64,000 nucleotides of DNA. Source: Mammaliicoccus sciuri. Its GTDB lineage: Bacteria > Bacillota > Bacilli > Staphylococcales > Staphylococcaceae. The stretch spans positions 64,341 through 128,340 of the forward strand of contig NZ_PPQD01000030.1 in assembly GCF_002901825.1 (NCBI RefSeq). The letters run 5' to 3'. Below are positions 26,127-35,941 of this stretch, piece after piece. Position 1 is the first letter of the stretch. Every line of letters starts with the position of its first letter. The position numbers were made by a program, and so were the translations under genes. The notes below the pieces were generated by a model. The model saw only the letters and a program-made list of their open reading frames with translations. It was not told the origin of the DNA and did no database searches.

Positions 26127-28651
26127 TATTTATGATTAATTGTTAAAGATACTCTTATTAAATTCCATAATAGTGAACTATATTTACGATATACTAAATA
26201 TCTTGGTTCCCATTCTGGATAAAATTTTTGTTTATAATTTCGTAATCCTTGGAAGCTATATAGTCCATTCATATTTTCGAATACTTTTGCTGCAAATTTT
26301 TCTCTTAAATATGCGTATTGATTATGTCCTACATTGGATAACGTAGCCATTCCCATATTAAATTGTTTGTAGCCTTGTTCTTGTGCCCATAACAACATAT
26401 GGATATATAAAGCGTCCATCATTGGTAGTTCTACTTCTTTGTTCCATCTAATTAGATCTACGGATATGGAATCATTATAATTTGTATACATTAATGAACA
26501 GAAACCTACTATTTCATTGCCATCATTTCTTATAACTGCGATTGGTGCTTTATTTAAATAATCTTCATCAAATGACCCAACTGAAAAGCTCATTTCTCTC
26601 TTGTCACCTAACCAGCCGTCACTAATAGATTTCAACATGTCAATATCATCTTTTGCAAATGGCGCTTCTATTATTTCAAATTGATAGCCTTCTGATGCCA
26701 TTTTATTATGAGTTGCACGCATACCACGTTTTTTCTTACCAGATAAACTGAATGTTTCGAGGTCTATGAGTGCTTCTTCTCCTAATTTGAAAAAGACATT
26801 TCCATAATCATGATATAAAGAAAGTAATTTACTTTGTACTTGATAGAAAATAATATCATGACCTAAAAAATGCATTTGATCATAAAATTCTTTTAATACT
26901 TCATGATATTTATCAGAGTTACCGACTGGATCACCTAACACGATAACTGCATTCATCTTATGTCGATACATAATAAAGACATCTTCATCTTTATTAACAT
27001 AAAATGATTTATCTCCTGTAAATGCTAAGTGACTCACATATGAACCTTCATTTTGGTCGATAATAGACTGTATCGTTTCATATGTAGCATTTGTATATAA
27101 ACTTTTTTGGAATCTTTTTGAGAGTATATATGTTATGCACATACCGATTAAACATAAGATCGCAAGTGCAATTAAGAACATTGTAAACACAGCATATTTA
27201 TCAAATTTAGTGACTTCATGTGGATATAAATTCAAATAATTTTTAGTGACAATTCTATTGAAAATAAACATTGTTAAAATTAATATACCACTTAAAACTA
27301 TTTTCATAGGTGTAACAATCTTTTTGACAACGAGCGCATTTTTGTAGCCGATAAATAATAATACTAATAGTATCGCTAACCATAAAAATGCAATGATTGT
27401 ACTATTCGTTAATATAGATACGACTAACATCACGATGACAGAAATTATGCTCATGAGAATAGATCGCATCGTACCAGACATAACGCCTTTAGCACAAATA
27501 AGTAACATAAGTGTAGAAGCTGTATGAAGTGCTAATAAGATTGAATAAAAAGTATAATGATGTGAGTAAATAGCATCATATAAGATTAAAATGTGATTAA
27601 AATAAAGTACAAATCCTGTAATACCTGATAACAAACCTAGCGCCAATGTTGGTACTTTGGTCATAAAATCACTCTGTACAGACTTTATGAATGATGTTGT
27701 ATCAACTGCTGGTGTATAGAATTTACTTTCTTCGATGTATTTTTTAGCGATACTACCAAATTCAAATGTAGATAAACCAAGTGCTATAATAAATGGGAAG
27801 AAGTAATAAGCAACTCTATAGAGTAACAACGCTAATAATACTTTTTCTTCAGGTACACCAAGCGACTTAATACCTAATAAGATCACTAAATCAAATGCAC
27901 CAAATCCCCCGGGTATCATACTAATTAATCCTGATAAGGCTGCAACAACAAATATCCCAACTAAGTGAGCAAAGTCTACATGAATATGTAATGCTTTCAA
28001 AATGACAAATAATAAGTAGCTCGCCGCAATCCATTCGAGTGCAGATACAATTGTAAATTTAAATCCAAGCAGTCTGTCTCGACTTATAGAAGGTTTCAAA
28101 TACGACACAACTATAAATAAAGGAAGAAACAAACTGCCAATATATATGACAATTTTAGCCCATGAAATGTCAGCTAGTAATGCATCCGCATTAAAAACAC
28201 GAAATACAATAAGTACACATAATAAACTTAAACCGCTTAACATGGATAACAATAACAATGAAACACTTTTAACTAAATCTTTCTTATCTTCAACGTCATT
28301 TCTATAAGAATAAATTCTTAAACCAGCACCTATTAATCCACCAAATCCTAAAATACTGTTAAACGTGTTAATAATATAGCTAATGGATAAAACTTTATGT
28401 ATTGGTAAACTAATTTTTAAAGACTGTTTTAGCATCATGTCGTATAGAGATAAAACAGAAACGGAAAGTACACCTAATATAATGATGCCTACAAAATAAA
28501 ATGTATTCATTTCTCTAAAAAGCACGATTGTCTTTTTAAAGTCGATTTTTCCTAATTCATTATGCAATACAAAGACAACGATGCATAATATGATACATAT
28601 AAATAAAACTTTTAATATTGGCAAAATTTTCTTTCGATTTAATAGTCTCAT
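26126..28651 (-). CDS. mprF: Phosphatidylglycerol lysyltransferase and flippase MprF
   Basis: 841 residues, matching the usual staphylococcal length (about 840). The N-terminal 500 or so residues form the multi-pass flippase (SYIINTFNSILGFGGLIGAG, MIPGGFGAFDLVILLG). The C-terminal DUF2156 synthase domain uses lysyl-tRNA to make lysyl-phosphatidylglycerol (VVLGDPVGNSD, FKLGEEALIDLETF, FNMGMATLSNVG). The product lowers surface negative charge and gives resistance to defensins and daptomycin. It is a single-gene unit with no truncation. Confidence 0.97.
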   Translation of the reverse strand: MRLLNRKKILPILKVLFICIILCIVVFVLHNELGKIDFKKTIVLFREMNTFYFVGIIILGVLSVSVLSLYDMMLKQSLKISLPIHKVLSISYIINTFNSILGFGGLIGAGLRIYSYRNDVEDKKDLVKSVSLLLLSMLSGLSLLCVLIVFRVFNADALLADISWAKIVIYIGSLFLPLFIVVSYLKPSISRDRLLGFKFTIVSALEWIAASYLLFVILKALHIHVDFAHLVGIFVVAALSGLISMIPGGFGAFDLVILLGIKSLGVPEEKVLLALLLYRVAYYFFPFIIALGLSTFEFGSIAKKYIEESKFYTPAVDTTSFIKSVQSDFMTKVPTLALGLLSGITGFVLYFNHILILYDAIYSHHYTFYSILLALHTASTLMLLICAKGVMSGTMRSILMSIISVIVMLVVSILTNSTIIAFLWLAILLVLLFIGYKNALVVKKIVTPMKIVLSGILILTMFIFNRIVTKNYLNLYPHEVTKFDKYAVFTMFLIALAILCLIGMCITYILSKRFQKSLYTNATYETIQSIIDQNEGSYVSHLAFTGDKSFYVNKDEDVFIMYRHKMNAVIVLGDPVGNSDKYHEVLKEFYDQMHFLGHDIIFYQVQSKLLSLYHDYGNVFFKLGEEALIDLETFSLSGKKKRGMRATHNKMASEGYQFEIIEAPFAKDDIDMLKSISDGWLGDKREMSFSVGSFDEDYLNKAPIAVIRNDGNEIVGFCSLMYTNYNDSISVDLIRWNKEVELPMMDALYIHMLLWAQEQGYKQFNMGMATLSNVGHNQYAYLREKFAAKVFENMNGLYSFQGLRNYKQKFYPEWEPRYLVYRKYSSLLWNLIRVSLTINHK

Positions 28652-28717
28652 ATTCCAACCTTCTTTTATTTTGTAATACTCCCAAATAATACCATATAAA
28701 TATACAAATTAAAATGT

Positions 28718-28762
28718 TTAAAAAAGACTGCCATTAAGCTTCAAAAAGTTAAAGGCAGTCTA
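28718..28762 (-). terminator. Terminator of the AI-2E family gene
   Basis: On the minus strand AGACTGCC pairs with GGCAGTCT around a 24-nt A/T-rich loop, followed by TTTTTT. It separates the upstream gene from mprF. Confidence 0.8.
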
Positions 28763-28772
28763 TAGTTATAGT

Positions 28773-29978
28773 TTATTCTTTTTCATGTACAACTTCTTCA
28801 TCTTTAAACTCGTATGGACCTGAGTCATCTTGATAATACTTATTATAACGACGTTTAAATAATGTGAAGAGATGTGTCACCGCTACTTTAATAATAGCAT
28901 ATGCTGGAATACCTAAAATAACCCCTAGTATACCTGCTAAATTACCTGCACATAACAATACAAAGATAATTGTTAAAGGATGAATTTGCATTGTTTTACC
29001 CATTATATTTGGTGAAATAAAATGTCCTTCTAAAAATTGAACTGCAGCCCAAACAATTGCAAGTTTCAATAACATGAACGGTGAATCAATTGCAGCTAAA
29101 ATAATTGCTGGTGAAATAGCGATAATTGGACCTAAATACGGTACAACACTAGTCACAGCAGCAATACTTGCTAATGTTAAAGCATAGTCTAATCCAATGA
29201 TTGAATAACCGATAAATAGTAATACACCAATACAGAAAGCAACAATCATTTGACCTTGAATATAAGAACCAACTTGAACATTCATCTTATCAATTAAATC
29301 ATGTGTATCTTTTCTGAATTTTGGTGGCATTAATCTAATAAAGTAATTTCTGAATTTCGCGCCATCTTTAAGTAAAAAGAATAATACAAATGGGAATGTA
29401 ATAATGATCACAACAACATGTGTAATTGTAGATACAAATGTTTGGAACTTATTACTAAAATCTCCTACTGAATTAGATATTTTCTTAGGAATATCGCTAA
29501 AGTTCTGTTGGAACCAATTTTGAGCTTGTGTATAGTAATCCGCTACAAATGAATTTTGAGAAAGCTCTTTTAATTTATCACTAAATTCATCGAAATATGT
29601 AGGTAAATTTTTAGATAAACTCTCAACTTGATGTTGCACAACAGGTATTAATAACGTCACAATTAGTGTAAATGCTGCGATAATCACACATAATAATATG
29701 ATGATTCCCCATAATCTAGAAATGTTAAACCTTTCCATAAAATTAATTATAGGATTAAACAAATAGAATGCAACAAACGCAACAATAATTGGGCCAATTA
29801 AAGTTGTCGTAATTGTAACGATAGGTTCAAAAACAAATGAAACATGTTGGAAAATAAATATTGTTAACCCTATCAAAATCAATAATCCTAAAATAAAATA
29901 AATATCACGTCCACCGAAAAACTGCATAAAACGTGTTGTTTTATTAAAAGTATTATTGGAATACTTTTCTTTTTCCAA
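28773..29978 (-). CDS. AI-2E family (PerM/YdiK-like) membrane transporter
   Basis: 401 residues with about eight membrane segments in the family pattern: two near the N-terminus, a soluble stretch at about 120-190, then a block ending LEGHFISPNIMGKTMQIHPL and GILGVILGIPAYAIIKV. Family members include the AI-2 exporter TqsA and Na+/H+ antiporters; the substrate here is unknown. Translation starts at TTG (29978), with GAGGAGGG 6 nt upstream, and no ATG fits. The C-terminus is acidic (DDSGPYEFKDEEVVHEKE). Confidence 0.88.
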   Translation of the reverse strand: MEKEKYSNNTFNKTTRFMQFFGGRDIYFILGLLILIGLTIFIFQHVSFVFEPIVTITTTLIGPIIVAFVAFYLFNPIINFMERFNISRLWGIIILLCVIIAAFTLIVTLLIPVVQHQVESLSKNLPTYFDEFSDKLKELSQNSFVADYYTQAQNWFQQNFSDIPKKISNSVGDFSNKFQTFVSTITHVVVIIITFPFVLFFLLKDGAKFRNYFIRLMPPKFRKDTHDLIDKMNVQVGSYIQGQMIVAFCIGVLLFIGYSIIGLDYALTLASIAAVTSVVPYLGPIIAISPAIILAAIDSPFMLLKLAIVWAAVQFLEGHFISPNIMGKTMQIHPLTIIFVLLCAGNLAGILGVILGIPAYAIIKVAVTHLFTLFKRRYNKYYQDDSGPYEFKDEEVVHEKE

Positions 29979-30095
29979 AATAAGCCCTCCTCTTAAAGAT
30001 TTATAATCTATTATACCCTAATCGAATCACTTTAAAAACAAAAATTTACATTTATAGTTTACATAATAATATTATAATTGTTTAATTTAGAATAT

Positions 30096-30130
30096 AAAAA
30101 GAAGATACACCATGAAGATGTATCTTCTCA
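30096..30130 (-). terminator. ptsG terminator
   Basis: On the minus strand AGAAGATACA pairs with TGTATCTTCT and is followed by TTTTTATATT. Confidence 0.85.
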
Positions 30131-30142
30131 TCCATAAAAGTC

Positions 30143-32209
30143 TTATTTAACGACTAATATTTTATCACCTTGTTCAACTGTACCTGTTGTTAATACTTCT
30201 AATGAAGCATCACCAAGATTAGTCACTACAATTGGCGTTATAGTACTATCAGCATTTTCTTTAATGAAGTCTAAATCAACTTTCATTAATGGTTGACCTT
30301 TAACAATATCTGTATCAGCTTCCGTTAAAATTTCAAATCCATTACCTTCTAATTTAACTGTTTCTAAACCGAAGTGGATTAATAATTCAACACCGTCATT
30401 AGATTCTAAACCAATCGCATGTTTTGTAGGGAATGTCATTTTCAATTTACCATCAAATGGTGCAACAACTTCACCAGTTTCAGGAATAATTGCAACGCCG
30501 TCACCCATCATTTTTTCAGAGAATACTTTATCTGGTACTTCAGAGATGTTAACAACTTCACCTTTAATTGGTGCATAAATTGTTGCGCCACCTTCAGCTA
30601 AAATAGCAGCACTTTCTTGATCGCCTTCTTCAGTAACAGTTGTTTCATCAGGTTTCGTAATTTCACCTGAAATGATACGTGCCATATCGTGTTTAATTTG
30701 ATCTGATTTAGGTCCAAAAATAGCTTGGATATTGTTACCGACTTCAAGTACACCTGATGCTCCTAAACTTTTCAGTTCATCTTTGTTTACTTCAGATTTA
30801 TTTAATACTTCAACACGTAAACGCGTAATACATGCATCTAAATGTTTGATGTTTTCTTTACCACCCATTGCATCTAATACATCGAATGGAAGTTCTGCTA
30901 CTGAACTATTGCGTGATTCAGATTCTTTATCTTCACGACCAGGAGTTTTTAAGTTAAACTTCTTAATCGCAAATGTAAATAAGAAGTAATAAACTAACGC
31001 ATAAATAATACCTACTGGAATAACAAGTAGTGCATTTGTACGATCCCAGTTTAATAAACCGTATAATACGTAATCGATAAATCCACCAGAGAATGTCATA
31101 CCGATTTGAATATGTAGTAGATGCATCACTAAGAATGATGTACCTGCTAAAATAACATGAATACCGTATAATACTGGTGCTACGAATAAGAATGAGAACT
31201 CTAAAGGTTCAGTAATACCTGTTAAGAATGATGTTAAACCTGCAGATAACATTAAACCGCCGACAACTTTTTTACGCTCTGGACGAGCTTGACGATAGAT
31301 TGCATATGCTGCAGCTGGTAAACCAAACATCATAAATGGATATTTACCAGTTGTGAATGCACCCGCTGTAAATGGTACACCGTCTTTAACTTGTGCCATA
31401 AATATTCTTTGGTCACCACGAACTAATTCACCTGCAGAATTTACATAGTTACCAAATTCAAACCAGAATGGTGAGTAGAAAATGTGATGTAATCCAAATG
31501 GAATTAAAGCACGTTCGATAATACCAAATATAAATGTTGTTAAAGCTAAGTTCTTATCTAATAAGAATGTAGATAAGTTATTTAAGCCATCTTGAATTGG
31601 TGGCCATGCAAATGAAAGAATAATACCTGCAATAATTGCTATTACAGATGTTGCGATAGGTACAAATCTTTTACCTGCAAAGAATCCTAAAAATGGTGGT
31701 AAGTTAATATTATAATATTTGTTGTAACACCATGCTGCAAGAGCACCCATTATAATACCACCAAACACCCCTGTTTGAAGTGTTGGAATACCAAGAACTA
31801 ATGCGTTTGCTGGATCTTTAGCAGTTTGCCCTAAAGTTTTAGCGCCTTCAGCATAGCTATAAATGTCATCAATTGAAATACCTTTAACAACTCCCATTGT
31901 TGTATTCATAATAAGGTAACCAACTAATGCTGCTAATGCTGCAACACCATCTCCTCCAGCTAAACCTAATGCTGTCCCGAGTGCGAATAGTAATGGTAAA
32001 TTATCAAAGATAATTTGACCAGATGATTCCATTACTGAAGCTATCATGACAATAACATCAGATTTTAACCAAGGTGCAATTTCAACGAATTGATCGTTCT
32101 GCATTGCATTACCAAACGCAAGTAAAATACCCGCTGCTGGTAAAATCGCAACTGGTAACATTAATGCTTTACCAATACGTTGCAATTGTCCAAAGAACTT
32201 TTTAAACAT
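30143..32209 (-). CDS. ptsG: Glucose-specific PTS enzyme IICBA
   Basis: 688 residues in the order EIIC (about 1-410, multi-pass), EIIB (about 440-515) and EIIA (about 540-688). The EIIB phosphocysteine is in [10 protein letters not shown] and the EIIA phosphohistidine is in [14 protein letters not shown]. It imports and phosphorylates glucose. EIIC carries the [10 protein letters not shown] and [12 protein letters not shown] loops typical of glucose permeases. The start follows GGAGGGT. Upstream lies a GlcT-type RAT/terminator switch and then glcT, as in Bacillus and S. aureus. Confidence 0.95.
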   Translation of the reverse strand: MFKKFFGQLQRIGKALMLPVAILPAAGILLAFGNAMQNDQFVEIAPWLKSDVIVMIASVMESSGQIIFDNLPLLFALGTALGLAGGDGVAALAALVGYLIMNTTMGVVKGISIDDIYSYAEGAKTLGQTAKDPANALVLGIPTLQTGVFGGIIMGALAAWCYNKYYNINLPPFLGFFAGKRFVPIATSVIAIIAGIILSFAWPPIQDGLNNLSTFLLDKNLALTTFIFGIIERALIPFGLHHIFYSPFWFEFGNYVNSAGELVRGDQRIFMAQVKDGVPFTAGAFTTGKYPFMMFGLPAAAYAIYRQARPERKKVVGGLMLSAGLTSFLTGITEPLEFSFLFVAPVLYGIHVILAGTSFLVMHLLHIQIGMTFSGGFIDYVLYGLLNWDRTNALLVIPVGIIYALVYYFLFTFAIKKFNLKTPGREDKESESRNSSVAELPFDVLDAMGGKENIKHLDACITRLRVEVLNKSEVNKDELKSLGASGVLEVGNNIQAIFGPKSDQIKHDMARIISGEITKPDETTVTEEGDQESAAILAEGGATIYAPIKGEVVNISEVPDKVFSEKMMGDGVAIIPETGEVVAPFDGKLKMTFPTKHAIGLESNDGVELLIHFGLETVKLEGNGFEILTEADTDIVKGQPLMKVDLDFIKENADSTITPIVVTNLGDASLEVLTTGTVEQGDKILVVK

Positions 32210-32252
32210 AATTAATACCCTCCTAATTGTTTAACTTCGTAAATCACGGCAT

Positions 32253-32330
32253 GAAAAAAGGCATGAGCAAAGAAACTTACCATTACGGTAAAGTCTATTT
32301 GCTCATGCCTGATCGTATCAGTAACACGCA
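32253..32330 (-). promoter_or_regulatory. ptsG RAT antiterminator and overlapping terminator (GlcT target)
   Basis: The minus strand reads CGTGTTACTGATACGATCAG (about 32309-32328), the RAT element. It overlaps the 5' arm of a terminator in which AGGCATGAGCAAA (32300s) pairs with TTTGCTCATGCCT, followed by TTTTTT (32254-32259). The arrangement matches the Bacillus ptsG leader, where unphosphorylated GlcT stabilises RAT and permits read-through. Confidence 0.93.
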
Positions 32331-32332
32331 AT

Positions 32333-33169
32333 TTATAAGTTATTATTAAAGTGCTGGATGTGCATTGTTAAATATGCCAACTCAGATTGATATACTGGCT
32401 TCTTCAATTGTGTTTGCATCATCTTCACTATCTTTACGGATATATTATAGCACAATGGATATTGCGCTTTCAATAGTGTTTCGATATTAGTTGCATCTGG
32501 AATTCGTTCATCTGCCAATACTCTTTGAATCGCAAAGTGAAGGTGCCGAACAAAACGACTATAATTAATACTATTTTTATTAATATCAACTTCTAGGCCT
32601 TCTTCTATTATAATGATTGCTTTTTGAATAATCGCTTTTATATTGTGTATATCATGAATTGAATGATTCACTTCTGCAGAGTGAATATGTAAAGCAATAA
32701 ATCCTGCTTCTGATTCAATAAACTGTAAATTTAATTTTTCGTTTAATGCTTTAACAGCTTTTTCTGCTATTTGATATTCCCTCGGATAAAGCAGTTCTGT
32801 CTCTTTTAAAAAAGGATTATGAACATGTATACCTTCTTTAATACGCTTGATCGCAAATAACATATGGTCTGTTAAAGATATTAATGTCTTTTCACTAACA
32901 CTTCCACCCAACTGTTTATCGATACCATTCACAACTTCTAAAACGATACTAAACACTTCATCATTTGTACCATCTAATAATTGCTTATATTTATTTTTAT
33001 CATTTTCAGATTCTAATAAATATACCTTTTCGATTAAATCTGTATTAATTTCTTCACCTTGTTTTTTTCCAAAACCAATTCCCTTACCAACTAATATAAC
33101 TTCTTTATCATAATAATTAGCAACTAACACATTATTGTTTAATGCCTTTTCGATAATGTATTTTCCCAT
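32333..33169 (-). CDS. glcT: BglG-family transcription antiterminator GlcT
   Basis: 278 residues. The N-terminal RNA-binding CAT domain (about 1-58, including VILVGKGIGFGKKQGEEI) is followed by PRD1 (about 65-170) and PRD2 (about 175-278). The regulatory histidines are in LTDHMLFAI, ALHIHSAEV, RHLHFAIQR and TMHIQHF. It binds the RAT in the ptsG leader when glucose is being transported. Being directly upstream of ptsG on the same strand supports the specific name over LicT/SacY relatives. Confidence 0.93.
   Translation of the reverse strand: MGKYIIEKALNNNVLVANYYDKEVILVGKGIGFGKKQGEEINTDLIEKVYLLESENDKNKYKQLLDGTNDEVFSIVLEVVNGIDKQLGGSVSEKTLISLTDHMLFAIKRIKEGIHVHNPFLKETELLYPREYQIAEKAVKALNEKLNLQFIESEAGFIALHIHSAEVNHSIHDIHNIKAIIQKAIIIIEEGLEVDINKNSINYSRFVRHLHFAIQRVLADERIPDATNIETLLKAQYPLCYNISVKIVKMMQTQLKKPVYQSELAYLTMHIQHFNNNL
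32343..32371 (-). promoter_or_regulatory. Candidate ptsG promoter inside the 3' end of glcT
   Basis: Minus strand TTAACA (32366-32371), 17 bp, TAATAA (32343-32348) lies within the last codons of glcT, about 15 bp before the RAT. It is weaker than consensus, as expected for a leader controlled by antitermination. Confidence 0.5.
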
Positions 33170-33270
33170 ATCTTAAACCTCATTCTGAAGACCTATTACA
33201 TATTATACATTTGATGATAATATAATGATAGATATATTTTATATCAATAAATTTGAGGATGTGCAAACAT

Positions 33271-34254
33271 ATGAAAAAAACAAAACTATATATAATAAGT
33301 GTTCTTTCTGTTTTATTATTATCTACTATTCTATATCCGAAACATCAAGCCCATGCGGTAACTGAAGAGGCTTGGGATAATGCCGTTACTGTTTACGGTG
33401 CAGCATTACAAAATAATACAAGTGCTAAAGATACAACTTCAAACTTATTAGGTACTAAAAACAGTGACAAGACAACTTACGTTACTGCTGATGATTTAAA
33501 TAAATACTTAAATATGCAATCATCAAATGATGTCTTAAAATCAAGTATTCGTATTACAAAGACTTCTAAAGGCAGTGGTCTTAACTTAACGATTAATCAA
33601 GACCAAGGTCAAATTACAAAAGTAACAAAAGACACATATAAAAATGCATTAATGACAGCTGGTATTAAAGATGCTGATGTAACAATTGCTTCAAGTGAAG
33701 ATGTTACAGGTGAAAGTGCATTAGCTGGTGTATACAAAGCATTTGAAGAGCAAGGTGAAGAAGTAGATTCAAATAGAACACAAGTCGCTCAAGAAGAGTT
33801 ATCTACAATTAACCAAATAACTGAAGAAAATAAAGGTCAAGAAGGATTTTCTCAATCACAATTAAACAAAACGATTGCAGAATCTAAACAAGCAGTAGCT
33901 GAAAAGTCAGGTAATGTAACAATCAATGAAATTACAAATATCGTTAACCAAAAAATCGAAGACAATGGTTTAACAAACGTTATTAATGATAACCAAATTA
34001 ATATGATTGTTAATGTTATTGATAAAGCACAAAAAGACGGTGTCTTTAGCGGTGAAAATGCAAAAGATTTTATAAATAACTCGAAAGATTATGTTAATGA
34101 TTTAGTTAAATCTGATGAATTTAAAGATGCAAAGAAAAAAGCTGAAGATTTAGGTAATGATATTAAAGACAAACTTCAAGACGAAGGTTTCTGGGATAAA
34201 CTTGTAAATGCCATTAAAGATATCTTCAATTCAATTGCAAACTTATTTAAATAA
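33271..34254 (+). CDS. Secreted DUF1002 domain protein
   Basis: 327 residues. A signal peptide is clear: KKTKLYIIS, a hydrophobic stretch, then QAHA with probable cleavage before VTEE. The mature part is hydrophilic and rich in Asn, Asp, Lys and Glu, with helical repeats toward the C-terminus (DFINNSKDYVNDLV, KKKAEDLGNDIKDKL). This fits the DUF1002 family (YpuA-like), whose function is not known. ATG 33271 is preferred to an upstream in-frame start because the GAGGATG site fits it and the signal peptide then begins MKKTK. It sits divergent from glcT. Confidence 0.82.
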   Translation: MKKTKLYIISVLSVLLLSTILYPKHQAHAVTEEAWDNAVTVYGAALQNNTSAKDTTSNLLGTKNSDKTTYVTADDLNKYLNMQSSNDVLKSSIRITKTSKGSGLNLTINQDQGQITKVTKDTYKNALMTAGIKDADVTIASSEDVTGESALAGVYKAFEEQGEEVDSNRTQVAQEELSTINQITEENKGQEGFSQSQLNKTIAESKQAVAEKSGNVTINEITNIVNQKIEDNGLTNVINDNQINMIVNVIDKAQKDGVFSGENAKDFINNSKDYVNDLVKSDEFKDAKKKAEDLGNDIKDKLQDEGFWDKLVNAIKDIFNSIANLFK

Positions 34255-34297
34255 AATGAAAGCGCCATGGACACGTGTCCATGGCGCTTTCATTTTA
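34254..34297. terminator. Perfect bidirectional terminator
   Basis: A 44-bp palindrome: AATGAAAGCGCCATGGACAC and its exact complement with essentially no loop (centre ACGT), flanked by T runs. It serves both the DUF1002 gene and the convergent symporter. Confidence 0.93.
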
Positions 34298-35857
34298 TTT
34301 ATCTTCGTCTTTAACATCATCTTTAATATTTTCAAATGTATCTTCTTTAGGTTCATCATACTTTGTTTTTACTTCAGATGATTGTTCTGTTGTTTCTTTT
34401 TTATTTATTGTTGCATAAGGGTTTTCACCCCATGCTTCGATATTATTAAAGTTAACTTTTAAGTTTTCAATTTTAAATACTGGATTTAACTTACGCTTTC
34501 TTTGTGCACGATAATCTTTAGCAACTTCAAATACGACAGTTGCAAGACCAAATAATGCTACGATATTGATAATCGCCATTAATCCCATAAATAGATCTGC
34601 TGTATCCCATACTGTTTGAACTTGTACTACTGAGCCAACAAAGACCATTGCTACAACTAAAAGTCTGAAGACAAACATAACAAATTTATTTTTAGTTAAA
34701 TATTCAATATTTGATTGACCGTAGTAATAGTTACCAATTATTGAAGAGAATGCAAACATAAATACGGCTAGCGTTAAGAATATACCACCAAATTCACCTA
34801 CATGTGTTATCAGTGCTTGTTGTGTTACGGCCACACCTTGTGGCGCATCAGCTCCAAATTGTAAATCTGTGTAAAGCAACAACATAATTGCCGTTGCTGA
34901 ACAAATAATCATTGTATCAAAGAATACACCTAATGATTGTATTAAACCTTGCTTAACTGGGTGGCTAACTGCTGCAGTTGCTGCTGCGTTTGCTGCAGAA
35001 CCCATACCTGCTTCGTTTGAGAACAATCCACGTTTAATACCTTGCATAATTGCAAATCCCATTGCCCCACCAAATGCAGGATGGAAACCAAATGCACTTC
35101 TTACGATATTTTGAATCATTGGCCAAATTTGATCAACATTCATAAATAGGATATAACCAACTAAACCAATATATCCAACTGCCATAATTGGAACGATAAA
35201 TGAAGATACTGTTGCAATACTCCTTACCCCACCAAAGATAACTAATGCTGTAATAATAGCCAAGATAATGCCTGTTATCACATTTGAAAATTCATATTGT
35301 TCATTTAAAGAAGCAGCAATCGTATTAGATTGAACTGTGTTAAATACAAATGCAAACGTTACTGTTATGAGAATTGCAAACACAACACCAAGCCATTTCT
35401 GACCTAAACCACGTTCTATGTAATATGCTGGTCCTCCACGGAACCCACCTTCTTTATCTTTTACTTTATATACTTGTGCTAATGTTGCTTCAAAGAATGC
35501 GCTTGCTGCACCAATGAATGCAATAACCCACATCCAAAATACTGCACCTGGGCCACCTAATACAATCGCAGTTGCAACACCTGCGATATTACCAGTACCA
35601 ACACGAGAAGCAGCACTTATTGCAAATGCTTGGAAAGAAGATATACCTTTTCTTCCATCCTCTAATGTTTCAGGCTTTTCAAAAATGACTCTAAACATTT
35701 CTGGTAACCATCTAAGTTGTACTACTCTAGAACTTATTGTAAAAAATACGCCAGCTAGTAGTAATAGGAAAATTAAGTTTTGAGTCCAAATTAAATCATT
35801 ACCCCATTGAACAAAGTTATGAAACCAACCTGGGATATAACTATCAAAATCCTTCAA
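34295..35857 (-). CDS. alsT: Sodium:alanine (AGCS family) symporter
   Basis: 520 residues with about eleven membrane segments. AGCS signatures include ISSFQAFAISAASRVGTGNI, GGPGAVFWMWVIAFIGAASA, FRGGPAYYIERGL and GLFSNEAGMGSAANAAATA. It takes up alanine or glycine with Na+. The hydrophilic tail (about 465-520) is long and acidic, ending KDDVKDEDK. It lies downstream of parC on the same strand, as in S. aureus, but with a hairpin between them, so it is probably separately transcribed. Confidence 0.9.
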   Translation of the reverse strand: MKDFDSYIPGWFHNFVQWGNDLIWTQNLIFLLLLAGVFFTISSRVVQLRWLPEMFRVIFEKPETLEDGRKGISSFQAFAISAASRVGTGNIAGVATAIVLGGPGAVFWMWVIAFIGAASAFFEATLAQVYKVKDKEGGFRGGPAYYIERGLGQKWLGVVFAILITVTFAFVFNTVQSNTIAASLNEQYEFSNVITGIILAIITALVIFGGVRSIATVSSFIVPIMAVGYIGLVGYILFMNVDQIWPMIQNIVRSAFGFHPAFGGAMGFAIMQGIKRGLFSNEAGMGSAANAAATAAVSHPVKQGLIQSLGVFFDTMIICSATAIMLLLYTDLQFGADAPQGVAVTQQALITHVGEFGGIFLTLAVFMFAFSSIIGNYYYGQSNIEYLTKNKFVMFVFRLLVVAMVFVGSVVQVQTVWDTADLFMGLMAIINIVALFGLATVVFEVAKDYRAQRKRKLNPVFKIENLKVNFNNIEAWGENPYATINKKETTEQSSEVKTKYDEPKEDTFENIKDDVKDEDK

Positions 35858-35879
35858 AGAAATCCCTCAATTCTAATAA

Positions 35880-35936
35880 TATAGTCATAATAAATCGCTA
35901 TCATGATTTTACCATGTGCCATTCATTATGACTATA
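35880..35936 (-). terminator. Inverted repeat between parC and the symporter
   Basis: ATAGTCATAAT (35881-35891) and ATTATGACTAT (35925-35935) are exact complements separated by 33 bp. On the minus strand the second arm is followed by ATTATT, a weak T tract, so termination may be partial. The loop holds a cre-like GATAGCGATTTAT with mismatches. Confidence 0.5.
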
Positions 35937-35941
35937 ATTTT

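Noticed and set aside
26126-28651. Disrupted or mutated mprF
   Set aside because: The frame is complete at 841 codons with both domains intact. Gain-of-function changes cannot be judged without a species reference.
35893-35912. cre site before the sodium:alanine symporter
   Set aside because: The minus-strand ATGATAGCGATTTAT fits the start of the consensus but lacks the final CA, so it was not listed as a site.
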